Below are positions 7,284 through 15,215 of a stretch of DNA of 24,138 bases, one piece after another. Where the stretch lies: positions 1 through 24,138 of the forward strand of contig CADBTG010000012.1 in the NCBI GenBank assembly GCA_902797475.1, read 5' to 3'. The stretch comes from an uncultured Lachnospiraceae bacterium. Lineage in GTDB: Bacteria > Bacillota > Clostridia > Lachnospirales > Lachnospiraceae. The translations under genes were made by a program, and so were the position numbers. The notes under the pieces are model-generated. The model searched no databases. It saw only the letters and a program-made list of their open reading frames with translations, and was not told the DNA's origin. Position 1 is the stretch's first letter. Every line of letters starts with the position of its first letter.

Positions 7284-8252
7284 TCAGTTCTCATATCGGG
7301 ATACGAACTGCCGGAGCAACTCCTCAAGCTCCGTAAAACTTCCTATCTCATTCGACCTTCTTCGAAGCGATGCCGAATCGGGATACCCTGAAAAATACCA
7401 TGCCACATGACTTCTCATCGCGGGCATTGCGCGTTTCTCCCCGATTCGTTCAATCTCCATCCGCGCATGCTTAAGCGCGGTTTCCGCAACGGTCCGGACA
7501 TCCGGTCTTTCCGGAACCGGTTTGCCCGAAAAGGCGGCTTTACACTGCTCGAAGATCCACGGGTTTCCTCTTGCCGCACGCGCGATCATGACACAGTCGA
7601 CGCCGGTTTCCCGCTTCATTGCAAGTGCCTTTTCGGCACTGTCGACGTCTCCGCTTCCGATGACCGGAATCGATACCGCCTCCTTGACCTTCCGAATGCA
7701 GTCCCAGTCGGCCTTACCGGCATAAAACTCTCCGCGGAGTCTTCCGTGAACGGCAACGGCCGAGGCACCGGCCGCTTCGCAGGCCTTTGCAACCTCCGTC
7801 GCATTTTCCACGGAAAAGCCCTTCCGGATTTTGACGGTCACGGGCTTCGGCTGCGCCTTCACCATCGCATCCACAATCTGAAAAATAAGAGAAGGGTCTT
7901 TCATCAAAGCCGAACCTTCTCCGTTATTTACCACCTTCGGGACGGGGCAGCCCATGTTGATATCGAAAAAATCGAATTCCCGGTCGGAAAGATACGCCGC
8001 CTGCTCCGCCATGATTGCAGGGTCGCATCCGAACAGCTGCAGGGCAACCGGGTGCTCCCCGGGCACCGTCTGAAGCAGCTCTTCGGTATTCCGGTTTCGG
8101 TACATGACGCCCTTGGCGCTGACCATTTCCGTATACAGAAGACCCGCTCCGTGCTCCTTGCAGATAAGCCGGAACGGGAGGTCCGTAATGCCGGCCATCG
8201 GCCCGAGCGCCGTGTCCGTTTCAATTGTCACATTTCCGATGCGAAAACTCAT
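7284..8252 (-). CDS. dusB: tRNA-dihydrouridine synthase (DusB family)
   Basis: This 322-residue FMN enzyme reduces specific uridines of tRNA to dihydrouridine using NADPH. The TIM-barrel landmarks are in order: LGPMAGITDLPFR at residues 16-28, YTEMVSAKG at 40, QLFGCDP at 72, and DINMGCPVPKV at 97-107 with the catalytic Cys102. They continue with VKIRKGF near 140, AVHGRLRGEFYAG and the FMN-phosphate segment ARAARGNPWIF. The HGR and NMGCP forms match DusB-type proteins of Firmicutes. Its ATG overlaps the coaX stop (ATGA at 8249-8252), so translation is coupled. A coaX-dusB neighbourhood is common in Clostridia. Confidence 0.95.
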   Translation of the reverse strand: MSFRIGNVTIETDTALGPMAGITDLPFRLICKEHGAGLLYTEMVSAKGVMYRNRNTEELLQTVPGEHPVALQLFGCDPAIMAEQAAYLSDREFDFFDINMGCPVPKVVNNGEGSALMKDPSLIFQIVDAMVKAQPKPVTVKIRKGFSVENATEVAKACEAAGASAVAVHGRLRGEFYAGKADWDCIRKVKEAVSIPVIGSGDVDSAEKALAMKRETGVDCVMIARAARGNPWIFEQCKAAFSGKPVPERPDVRTVAETALKHARMEIERIGEKRAMPAMRSHVAWYFSGYPDSASLRRRSNEIGSFTELEELLRQFVSRYEN

Positions 8253-9046
8253 GCCTTGTCCTTCCGCCTGCTTTGTTTCGCATAAATGATCTGCAATCCC
8301 TTCAACGTCAGGTCGGGATCGTAAACGTCAATCATATCCGTTTCCGCAGAAACGATTCTGCCGAGGCCGCCGGTCGCAACAACCTTCATTTCGGTGAGAC
8401 CGGCCTCCTCCTTTACCTTTTTAATGATATATTCCGTCTGTCCGATGCAACCGTACACAAGACCGGCCTGCATGCTCGAAATCGTGTCGCGCGCAAGGAT
8501 GCTCTTCGGCTTCTCAATCGCGATTTCGGGAAGCTTCGCGGTCTCATTCCACAAGGCATTCGCGCAGATGCGGATGCCGGGGCTCGTGATGCCGGTCTCA
8601 AAGATGCAGCCGGGAAGCACGAGGTCATATGTTGTCGCGGTGCCGAAGTCGATGACCATTACCGGCGAGCCGTACAGTTCATATCCTGCCACGCAGTCGA
8701 CGACGCGGTCCGCGCCGAGTTCCTTCGGGTTGGCCATGTTGATGCGAAGCCCGGTCTTCATGCCTGCCTCAATCACAATCGGGGTTTTGTTCAGGTATTT
8801 GATGATTCCCGAATTCAGGGAATGCATGATTCCGGGAACAACAGACGCAATAATGACGTCCGCAAGACCGTCCGGATCAAAACCGGAGCCCGAAAGAAGC
8901 GAACGGATCCATACGCCGAATTCGTCGCTCGTTCTCTGCATCTTCGTCGTCATGCGGAAGGTTTTCAAAATCTCCTCGCCGCGGAAGATTCCGAACGTAA
9001 TATTCGTATTTCCCACATCGATTCCGAGTAAAATGTCCTTTTTCAT
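8249..9046 (-). CDS. coaX: Type III pantothenate kinase
   Basis: This 265-residue kinase phosphorylates pantothenate in the first step of CoA synthesis. Motifs of the ASKHA-fold type III family are present: DVGNTN at 10-15 (phosphate loop, Asp10), GADRVVD at 111-117 for pantothenate binding, DFGTATTYD at 133-141, and GITSPGI at 152. Type III enzymes are not feedback-inhibited by CoA and usually need a monovalent cation. The start has GGAGG 7 bases upstream. It overlaps the upstream DUF6145-like gene by ATGA at 9043-9046 and the downstream dusB by ATGA, so all three are made from one message. Confidence 0.96.
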   Translation of the reverse strand: MKKDILLGIDVGNTNITFGIFRGEEILKTFRMTTKMQRTSDEFGVWIRSLLSGSGFDPDGLADVIIASVVPGIMHSLNSGIIKYLNKTPIVIEAGMKTGLRINMANPKELGADRVVDCVAGYELYGSPVMVIDFGTATTYDLVLPGCIFETGITSPGIRICANALWNETAKLPEIAIEKPKSILARDTISSMQAGLVYGCIGQTEYIIKKVKEEAGLTEMKVVATGGLGRIVSAETDMIDVYDPDLTLKGLQIIYAKQSRRKDKA

Positions 9047-9384
9047 GCTTCTGCCTCCGGGTCAAGTCCGAGAAAGAATACCTTAAAGTACAGCTCTAAG
9101 GATTCCCACAGTTCCTGTTCTTCGTTCCGAATCTTCTTAATCTCGAGTGCGCTTCCGATTTCGTCGAACGCGGGATCGCCTTCGTTCGCCGAAACGTTGA
9201 AAAGAAGCGTTCCTTCCTCGTCGAATTCAAGCATCAGTCTTCCGCCGACCTTCTCGGTAAAGAACACGCAGATAATCTTCAGTCGGTCCTTTACGTCCTT
9301 GGGAAGATTCTCGAAATCCGGATTCAGGTAGAACAGTTTTTCATATGCGCTTGCTCCGCAGAGCACAACCTTATCCTGATACAT
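9043..9384 (-). CDS. Small DUF6145-like protein
   Basis: The protein has 113 residues, is acidic, and has no signal peptide or membrane segment, so it is likely cytoplasmic. It begins MYQDKVVLCGASAYEKLFYL and has the segments FTEKVGGRLMLEFDEEG, DEIGSALEIKKI and ELYFKVFFLG. From memory these match the DUF6145 family restricted to Lachnospiraceae and relatives, but I could not verify this. The function is unknown. It is locked between argF (TAATG overlap at 9382-9386) and coaX (ATGA overlap), with AGGAGG upstream of its ATG. It is clearly translated as part of this operon, although the context mixes unrelated pathways and gives no firm hint of role. Confidence 0.8.
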   Translation of the reverse strand: MYQDKVVLCGASAYEKLFYLNPDFENLPKDVKDRLKIICVFFTEKVGGRLMLEFDEEGTLLFNVSANEGDPAFDEIGSALEIKKIRNEEQELWESLELYFKVFFLGLDPEAEA

Positions 9385-10385
9385 TACGAGAGCTCCTCCT
9401 CGGAAAGCGTAGCAAACATAACCGCCTTAATTGTATGCATGCGGTTCTCCGCCTCGTCAAATACCTTGCTGTAGTTCGATTCGAATACCTCGTCGGTGAC
9501 TTCCATCTCGTTAAGACCGAACTTCTCACTGATGGTCTTGCCGATGCCGGTGTTCAGGTCATGGAAGCTCGGCAGACAGTGTAAGAAGATGGCATTTTCC
9601 GAAGCATTCTCCATGCACTTCATGTTAACCTGGTAAGGAAGCAGGTCATGGATTCTCTCGTTCCAAACCTCGTCCGGCTCACCCATCGATACCCATACGT
9701 CGGTCGAGATGACGTCGGCGCCCCTGGTTCCTTCCGTCACGTCTTCGGTAAATGTGAGCGTTGCCCCGGAAGCCTTTGCGTACTCTTCGCAGGTCTTTCT
9801 GAGATCTTCGTTCGGCCAGTATTTCTTCGGCGCGCAGCATACAAAATGCAGTCCGAGCTTGCTGCAAACGATCATCAGAGAGTTGCCGGTATTGTAGCGG
9901 GCGTCACCGAGATAGGCAAACTTAATGCCCTTCAGGTAACCGAAATGATCCCGAACGGTAAGCATGTCGGCAAGCATCTGCGTCGGATGATACTCGTTCG
10001 TCAGGCCGTTCCAAACCGGAACGCCCGAATCCTTCGCAAGCGTCTCCACAATCTCCTGACCGTAGCCGCGGTACTCGATGCCGTCGAACATTCTGCCGAG
10101 CACTCTCGCGGTGTCGGCAATGCTCTCCTTCTTTCCGATCTGGGATGCGGACGGATCCAGATAGGTCGTCCCCATTCCGAGGTCATGCGCGGCAACTTCA
10201 AACGAGCAGCGCGTTCTTGTGCTCGTCTTCTCGAAAATCAAAGCAATGTTCTTGCCTTCACAGCCGGAAACATGAATGCGCTTCCTCTTTCTGGCGCGAA
10301 GCTCCTCGGCAAGATCAAGAAGCCCGATGATCTCCTCGGGCGTAAAATCCTTAAGCGTTAAAAAAGATCTTCCTTTCAAATTCAT
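9384..10385 (-). CDS. argF: Ornithine carbamoyltransferase
   Basis: This enzyme converts ornithine and carbamoyl phosphate to citrulline in arginine synthesis. An ATG at 10394 is in frame, but AGGAGG lies only 1 base before it. The ATG at 10385 is 10 bases from AGGAGG and gives MNLKGRSFLTLKDFT, the usual N-terminus, with 333 residues. The carbamoyl-phosphate motif STRTR is at 55-59, HPTQ at 133-136, the ornithine-side SMGE at 233-236, and the catalytic HCLP at 269-272 (Cys270). A catabolic arcB role is possible by sequence alone, but no arcA or arcC is nearby. It is internal to an operon led by truA, with no visible ArgR box, so arginine control is not evident here. Confidence 0.95.
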   Translation of the reverse strand: MNLKGRSFLTLKDFTPEEIIGLLDLAEELRARKRKRIHVSGCEGKNIALIFEKTSTRTRCSFEVAAHDLGMGTTYLDPSASQIGKKESIADTARVLGRMFDGIEYRGYGQEIVETLAKDSGVPVWNGLTNEYHPTQMLADMLTVRDHFGYLKGIKFAYLGDARYNTGNSLMIVCSKLGLHFVCCAPKKYWPNEDLRKTCEEYAKASGATLTFTEDVTEGTRGADVISTDVWVSMGEPDEVWNERIHDLLPYQVNMKCMENASENAIFLHCLPSFHDLNTGIGKTISEKFGLNEMEVTDEVFESNYSKVFDEAENRMHTIKAVMFATLSEEELS

Positions 10386-10403
10386 GATATACATTCCTCC
10401 TGA

Positions 10404-11165
10404 TTAATATTCCACTCTTTGAAGCGTCAGCCCGTGCGCCGGTGCCGTCGGCCCCGCAAGCGCCCTGTCCGCTCCGCCAAGAATTGATTTCATTTCACCC
10501 GGCTCGCGCTTGCCTTCTCCGATCTCCAAAAGCGTCCCGGTCAGAATCCTGACCATGTTCGGCAGGAATCCGTTTCCGGAAAATGCGATGGCAATCTCCG
10601 GGAAAGCCGTCTCCCCTTCCTTTCGGACCGTTTCGGAAAAGGTAATGTCATATATCGTACGAACCGTTGATTTCTTGTAGTGCCGGTTCCCGAGAAAGCT
10701 TCGGAAATCATGCTCGCCGATCAGGCATTCCGCGGCCTTTCTCATTGCCTTAAGGTCAAGTTCCTCCGGATGCCACAAAACATATTGGCGTCCGAAAACC
10801 GGTCGGAGCCTTCCCGTCACGATCCGATAGCAGTACGTCTTTCGCTTGGCGTTAAGCCTTGCGTGAAAGCGCGCATCGGTCATGCGGCAGTCGGTCACGA
10901 CAATGTCCTTCGGCAGGAATGCGTTCATCTTCTCCATGACCTTATCAGGCCCGAGATCAGTGTCCGCCGCAAAGCTTGCAACCTGTCCGACGGCATGCAC
11001 GCCCGCATCGGTCCGGCCGGAGCCCTGAACTTCAATCTCCTGCTCGAACAGCTTCGAAAGCATCGTCTCGACTCTGCCCTGAATCGTATTGTCCGTGTTT
11101 CCCTGCTTCTGCCAGCCGTCGTAACGGCTTCCGTCATACTGCAGCGTAATGCGAAAATGCTTCAT
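10404..11165 (-). CDS. truA: tRNA pseudouridine(38-40) synthase
   Basis: This 253-residue enzyme isomerises uridines 38, 39 and 40 in the tRNA anticodon arm. The catalytic aspartate is Asp53 in GSGRTDAGVHA. Other family landmarks are YDGSRYDGWQKQ at 10-21, FHARLNAKRKTYCYRI near 105, GEHDFRSF near 149, and the C-terminal GNGFLPNMVRILTGTLLEIGEG. Length is normal. The start has AAAAGGAG. It is the first gene of the operon, about 28 bases downstream of a well-formed extended -10 promoter. The argF ATG follows its stop after 18 bases. Confidence 0.96.
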   Translation of the reverse strand: MKHFRITLQYDGSRYDGWQKQGNTDNTIQGRVETMLSKLFEQEIEVQGSGRTDAGVHAVGQVASFAADTDLGPDKVMEKMNAFLPKDIVVTDCRMTDARFHARLNAKRKTYCYRIVTGRLRPVFGRQYVLWHPEELDLKAMRKAAECLIGEHDFRSFLGNRHYKKSTVRTIYDITFSETVRKEGETAFPEIAIAFSGNGFLPNMVRILTGTLLEIGEGKREPGEMKSILGGADRALAGPTAPAHGLTLQRVEY

Positions 11166-11199
11166 TTCGGCTCCTTTTGGAAATAATAAGACATTTTAC

Positions 11200-11228
11200 A
11201 TCATAGCACATTCTCTGAAAAATGTGAA
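11200..11228 (-). promoter_or_regulatory. Predicted promoter of the truA-argF-coaX-dusB operon
   Basis: On the minus strand, TTCACA (11223-11228), a 17-base spacer ending in TGTGC, and TATGAT (11200-11205). Both boxes match the sigma-A consensus at 5 of 6 positions and the -10 is TG-extended. No other good promoter was seen upstream of the following genes. Confidence 0.7.
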
Positions 11229-11255
11229 ACTTTTTTAGATTTCGCCCCTTCATTC

Positions 11256-11284
11256 TTTACACTAAGGCCTAAAATCAGTATAAT
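11256..11284 (+). promoter_or_regulatory. Predicted promoter of the VTC-DUF4956-CotH cassette
   Basis: TTTACA (11256-11261), a 17-base spacer, and a perfect TATAAT (11279-11284). Start near 11291, leader about 52 bases. It diverges from the truA promoter, with about 28 bases between the two -35 boxes. Confidence 0.75.
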
Positions 11285-11342
11285 ATAAAGAAGCTGCCGA
11301 AACGACATTGGTTTCGGAAATACCTGTTTCAAGGCGGTATTC

Positions 11343-12077
11343 ATGGGAATCAAACGATACGAGAATCCTTATAAAGACCGACCCAAGAGGCACGAGATCA
11401 AAATCCTTCTTTCGTATCCGAAATACGTCGAACTGCGGGCAAGAGTCACCGGCATTCTGACGCCGGATCCGCACATGCCGGGCCCCGAAGGCTATCTGAT
11501 TCGAAGCGTCTATATGGACACGCTTCGGGACGACGGTTATTACGAGAAGGACAGCGGCGTGCAGCATCGGGACAAATACCGGATGCGGGCCTATAACGGT
11601 GATGATTCGTTCATCGTTCTCGAAAACAAAGAAAAAATCGACGACCGCATCTGTAAGACATCCGTCCGGATTTCAAGAGCGGATTATGACGCGGTCCTGC
11701 AGGGCGATTTCTCGGTTTTCGAGAAGAGGGAGGAAGCGCTTCCACAGGAAATCCTTGCGCTCCACCGCGCGCACGGACTGACGCCGAAGGTCATCGTCGA
11801 GTACTACCGGGAGGCCTTCACGCATCCGCTTTCGATGGTGCGTGTGACATTTGACAGAATGGTGGCCGCCGGCATGAATACGCTTGACATGTTTGATGAG
11901 AAGCTTGTCACGTCCCCTGTTTTTGATAAGCGGGAGGTCATTCTCGAAATCAAATACGACGATGCTTTTCCGATGTATCTGAAGCAGCTGCTTCAAAACA
12001 ACGGCATTCGTCTTGCGGTATCCAAATATGTCATTTGCCGCGATAAGTTAAAACAAAACTATATCTGTTTACAATAA
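11343..12077 (+). CDS. VTC-domain (polyphosphate polymerase-like) protein
   Basis: The protein has 244 residues and forms a single tunnel-fold domain with no signal or membrane segment. It matches the VTC domain of eukaryotic Vtc4, which polymerises polyphosphate from ATP. The charged tunnel residues are in family order: KRHEIK (Lys20), SVYMDT at 55-60, KYRMRAY (Arg80, Arg82), LENKEK at 93-98, VEYYREAF (Arg156), ILEIKYDD (Glu202, Lys204) and SKY (Lys228). The ribosome site AAGGCGG is modest. It is followed after 10 bases by DUF4956 and then CotH, a trio I know to recur in bacteria. Whether bacterial members make polyphosphate or modify another anionic polymer is not shown here. The intact basic residues favour an active enzyme. 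Confidence 0.88.
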   Translation: MGIKRYENPYKDRPKRHEIKILLSYPKYVELRARVTGILTPDPHMPGPEGYLIRSVYMDTLRDDGYYEKDSGVQHRDKYRMRAYNGDDSFIVLENKEKIDDRICKTSVRISRADYDAVLQGDFSVFEKREEALPQEILALHRAHGLTPKVIVEYYREAFTHPLSMVRVTFDRMVAAGMNTLDMFDEKLVTSPVFDKREVILEIKYDDAFPMYLKQLLQNNGIRLAVSKYVICRDKLKQNYICLQ

Positions 12078-12087
12078 AGGAGCCGAT

Positions 12088-12750
12088 ATGTCTGATTACA
12101 TTACCGAAATCAAAAACCTGATGGGACAGGCCGATTCCCTGAGCAGCACGACGCCGGCGGAAATCATCGCGTGCCTGACCTTTACCATCATCTGTGCAGC
12201 CGTCATCTACTGCGTCTACCGTTTCTTCTACCGGGGCGCCAGCTACAGCGAAAACTTCGCCGTGCTTCTCGTATTGGTGACGCTGATTACCGCCATGATC
12301 ATTCTGACCATCAGCTCAAGCGTGGCGCTTTCGCTCGGCACAATCGGTGCACTGAGCATCATCCGCTTCCGTTCGGCCGTGAAGGATCCCCTCGATGTGG
12401 GATTTCTGTTTTGGGCGGTTGTGGCAGGTCTGACGACTGGCTCCGGCATGGTTCCGTTCGCCCTGATCGGTTCCGCCTTCATCGCCGTCGTTTACATCCT
12501 GATGAACTTCATCCGCACCTCGAGAGGCACGTACCTGCTTGTCATCCGCTACGAGGACAAGGCGCAGGAAGAGGTTGATAAGAAGGTTGCCGAACTGAAG
12601 GGCAGACTGAAGAACAAGACACTTTACAAGAACGAAACCGAACTTACCGTGCAGATTCGTTTCCGCGGCACCGATACGGGCTTTTTAAAGGAGCTGCAGG
12701 CTGTTGACGGCGTCAGCAACACGGTATTGGTGGAGTTCACCGGTGAATAA
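12088..12750 (+). CDS. DUF4956 membrane protein
   Basis: The protein has 220 residues and starts behind AAGGAG in the 10-base gap after the VTC gene. About four membrane helices are visible, near residues 25-45, 54-74, 90-120 and 122-142. The conserved family block lies between helices: SLGTIGALSIIRFR near 81-94, then VKDPLDVGFLFWAVVAGLTTGSG. The C-terminal 75 residues are a soluble, ACT-like or ferredoxin-like domain (YLLVIRYEDKAQEEV, then ELTVQIRFRGTD and GVSNTVLVEF). No enzymatic role is established for DUF4956. In its usual place between VTC and CotH genes it could be the membrane channel or scaffold that the VTC domain works with. That is inference. Confidence 0.88.
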   Translation: MSDYITEIKNLMGQADSLSSTTPAEIIACLTFTIICAAVIYCVYRFFYRGASYSENFAVLLVLVTLITAMIILTISSSVALSLGTIGALSIIRFRSAVKDPLDVGFLFWAVVAGLTTGSGMVPFALIGSAFIAVVYILMNFIRTSRGTYLLVIRYEDKAQEEVDKKVAELKGRLKNKTLYKNETELTVQIRFRGTDTGFLKELQAVDGVSNTVLVEFTGE

Positions 12751-12789
12751 AGGAATGCTTTTTGAAGATTACTTCCACGGAGGGAGACT

Positions 12790-15213
12790 ATGAAGAAAAA
12801 GACACTGATTATCATATGCTCGGCGGTTCTGGTCGTCGGCATCATCATCGCCGCGGTGATTATCTTTAACAGAGAGAAGCCCGCAACGCCCCAGCCGGTT
12901 CCGCCCGGACAGCAGACCGAGCCGGACCGCGACGAGCCCGGGACAAAGGTGACGCCGCCTGTCGATTACGGCGATGAAGAGGACAAGTTCACATTTACCG
13001 ATGAGATGGGCGATTTGATGTTCTCCCACAATCAGTACTTCTATGAAGAGGGCATCTACGTCCGCATCTATTCCCGTAACGGCGGAACCATCCGGTATAC
13101 CGTTAACGGCGAGACGCCGACCGAGAAGTCTTCCGCCTATGCTCCCGGCAAGGGAATCTTTCTTGCCGCTTCCACGACGGATGACCCGAAGGTTCATACG
13201 ATACACGCCAAGGCGTTTTATGAGGATGGTACCAGCTCCGACGAGCTGGTTCACAGCTATCTGATCGGGCGCGACGTAGCGAGCCGGTACGATAATCTGC
13301 TGATCTTCTGCATTTCCGGAAATCCTGCGGATCTGACAGGTTCGCCGAACGGCATCTTCTTCGGCAACAACTACGAGCTTCGCGGCAAAAAGAGCGAGCG
13401 TCCCGTTTACGTCGAAGTGCTGAACCGCTCCGGCGAGAAGATTACGGAGCAGAAACTCGGCGTCCGCATCAACGGCGGTTACAACCGTCAGTTCTCGCAG
13501 AAGTCCATGAAATTCTTTGCCCGTAAGAGCTACTCTCCGAACGAAGGCACGGCATATCTGAACTGCTTCAACCTTCTTGCGGAGGACGGCAGCCAGATTG
13601 TCCGCTATGACAAATTCGTGCTCCGCGCCAGCGGCAATGATTTCCGCTTTGCATTTGTCAGAGACGAGCTGAACCAGATGCTCGCAGCCGATGCCGGCTT
13701 CAGCGATTACGAACCGGTCTTCCCGGCTGTTGCTTACATGAACGGACAGTATTTCGGCTTCTATTGGCTCCACGGCGCTTATTGCGACGAGTTCTTCAAA
13801 AACCGTTACGGTGACAGCCCCGCAAGGAAGGCTGCGAACGGTGAAAAATGCGACGAGGGCGAATTCATTGTTCTCGCCGGAACCGATACCGAGAAAGAAC
13901 TTGACGAAGAAGACGAAGACGAAGCAAAGATTGCCGAAGAGTTCAACAAGACCTACGAGGAATTCTCGAAGAAGGATCTCCGCAACGAGGCCGAATACCG
14001 CAAGCTCCGCGCGTGGATGGATGTGGAGAATTATCTCGATTACATGGCTTATAACATCTATCTGTGCAATCAGGACTGGCCGAACAACAACGTCCGCTGC
14101 TACCGTTATTTTCCGACAGCAGGCGAGTCCTTCGGCGAGGCTCCGTATGACGGACGGTGGAGATATCTCCTGCACGACATCGACTATACCTACGGTCTTT
14201 ACGGACAGCAGGAAGTATTGAACTCCTATGATACGTTAAAACAGGTGCTTTCCTCTCCCGGTCCGCGCCGTTCCCCGCTTTTTGCAGCTTTGATGGAGCG
14301 TGCGGATTGCCGCGAGTACTTCATCCGGAAATCGCTTGACTACGGTGCCGGCGCGCTTTCCTACGGAAATGTTTGCGCGAAGCTTGACGCCGCAATAAGA
14401 AGCCGCGAAAAGGAAATGGATTACTACTACGCTTACCTGACGTCACTCGGAAAACCCGATGTTTCCTGGGTCAGAAAGAACCAGTACGCATCGAACCTTC
14501 AGTCCATCCGGGATTTCGCAGAGCGCAGAGCCGACCGTTCCGCCGATTATCTGAAATTCAACCTGAATCTGAAGGGTGAAAAGTATTGGATCAACGCTGT
14601 CGGTGCCGACGGCGCAAAGCTCGTAATCGGAAGCTTCACCGCCAAGGAAGGCGCCGGCGTCAACGGCGTATACTTCACCGATTACGCCGTGAAGGTATCC
14701 GCCGAATACAAACTCGGCAAAGCCTTCGATTATTGGGAAGTGAACGGCAATAAAGTGACGACCGAAACGCTGAGCATCACCAAAGCATCCCTCAAGGACG
14801 GCCGTGTTTCGATTGCGCTTCACGTAAAGGATGTTCCGGTTGACAAGGTTTTGATTTCGGAATTCTGCGCCCGCGATGACGATTCCGTTGTGCTCACGAA
14901 CTATTCGACGTCGGACATCTCCTTAAAGGGCTACATCCTTTCCGACGGCACCTACGACTATCCTTTCGAGGACGGCGACGTGATCAAGGCCGGAGACAGC
15001 ATTGTCATCTACGGCAACAACACCGACACCGATGCGGCATCCGAAAGGAAGGCCATCTTCAACCTTTCCGAGGGTGAGACCGTTATCTTGAAAAATGCCA
15101 CCGGCACCGTCGTGGATTCCGCATACGTTCCGAATCCGCACACCGGTTTTTACTTTAAGAGAAACCTCTTCACAATGAAATTTGAAGAGGTTCCGCAAGG
15201 CAAAGACAATTAG
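12790..15213 (+). CDS. Membrane-anchored CotH-kinase family protein with chitobiase-like and lamin-tail domains
   Basis: The protein has 807 residues, starting behind GGAGGGAG. Residues 5-26 are an N-terminal membrane anchor and 28-60 a Pro-rich linker. Residues 75-160 resemble a CHB_HEX_C/FN3-like domain (IRYTVNGETPTE). Residues 168-580 are the CotH domain: GVRINGG and SQKSMKFFARKSY near 224-248, and FVLRASGND with FVRDELNQ near 276-296. It continues with YFGFYWLHG at 321, NQDWPNNN at 427-434 (candidate catalytic Asp429) and RWRYLLHDIDYTYG at 456-469 (Asp463, Asp465). An acidic run lies at 369-380. Residues 685-800 look like a lamin-tail domain (VLISEFCARDDDSVVLTN). CotH proteins are atypical kinases, known from spore coat, that phosphorylate proteins. 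Here the enzyme should act outside the membrane. It is the last gene of the VTC-DUF4956 cassette and ends before a strong terminator. Confidence 0.9.
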   Translation: MKKKTLIIICSAVLVVGIIIAAVIIFNREKPATPQPVPPGQQTEPDRDEPGTKVTPPVDYGDEEDKFTFTDEMGDLMFSHNQYFYEEGIYVRIYSRNGGTIRYTVNGETPTEKSSAYAPGKGIFLAASTTDDPKVHTIHAKAFYEDGTSSDELVHSYLIGRDVASRYDNLLIFCISGNPADLTGSPNGIFFGNNYELRGKKSERPVYVEVLNRSGEKITEQKLGVRINGGYNRQFSQKSMKFFARKSYSPNEGTAYLNCFNLLAEDGSQIVRYDKFVLRASGNDFRFAFVRDELNQMLAADAGFSDYEPVFPAVAYMNGQYFGFYWLHGAYCDEFFKNRYGDSPARKAANGEKCDEGEFIVLAGTDTEKELDEEDEDEAKIAEEFNKTYEEFSKKDLRNEAEYRKLRAWMDVENYLDYMAYNIYLCNQDWPNNNVRCYRYFPTAGESFGEAPYDGRWRYLLHDIDYTYGLYGQQEVLNSYDTLKQVLSSPGPRRSPLFAALMERADCREYFIRKSLDYGAGALSYGNVCAKLDAAIRSREKEMDYYYAYLTSLGKPDVSWVRKNQYASNLQSIRDFAERRADRSADYLKFNLNLKGEKYWINAVGADGAKLVIGSFTAKEGAGVNGVYFTDYAVKVSAEYKLGKAFDYWEVNGNKVTTETLSITKASLKDGRVSIALHVKDVPVDKVLISEFCARDDDSVVLTNYSTSDISLKGYILSDGTYDYPFEDGDVIKAGDSIVIYGNNTDTDAASERKAIFNLSEGETVILKNATGTVVDSAYVPNPHTGFYFKRNLFTMKFEEVPQGKDN

Positions 15214-15215
15214 AT

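Noticed and set aside
6406..9031. Several plus-strand frames of 230-292 codons opposite the lipoprotein, dusB and coaX genes
   Set aside because: All are antisense to motif-bearing genes with good ribosome sites, and they show no family features.
12769..14175. Long minus-strand open frame (468 codons) opposite the CotH gene
   Set aside because: It lies antisense to a well-supported CotH domain. It has no ribosome site or recognisable domain, and its composition is that of a shadow frame.
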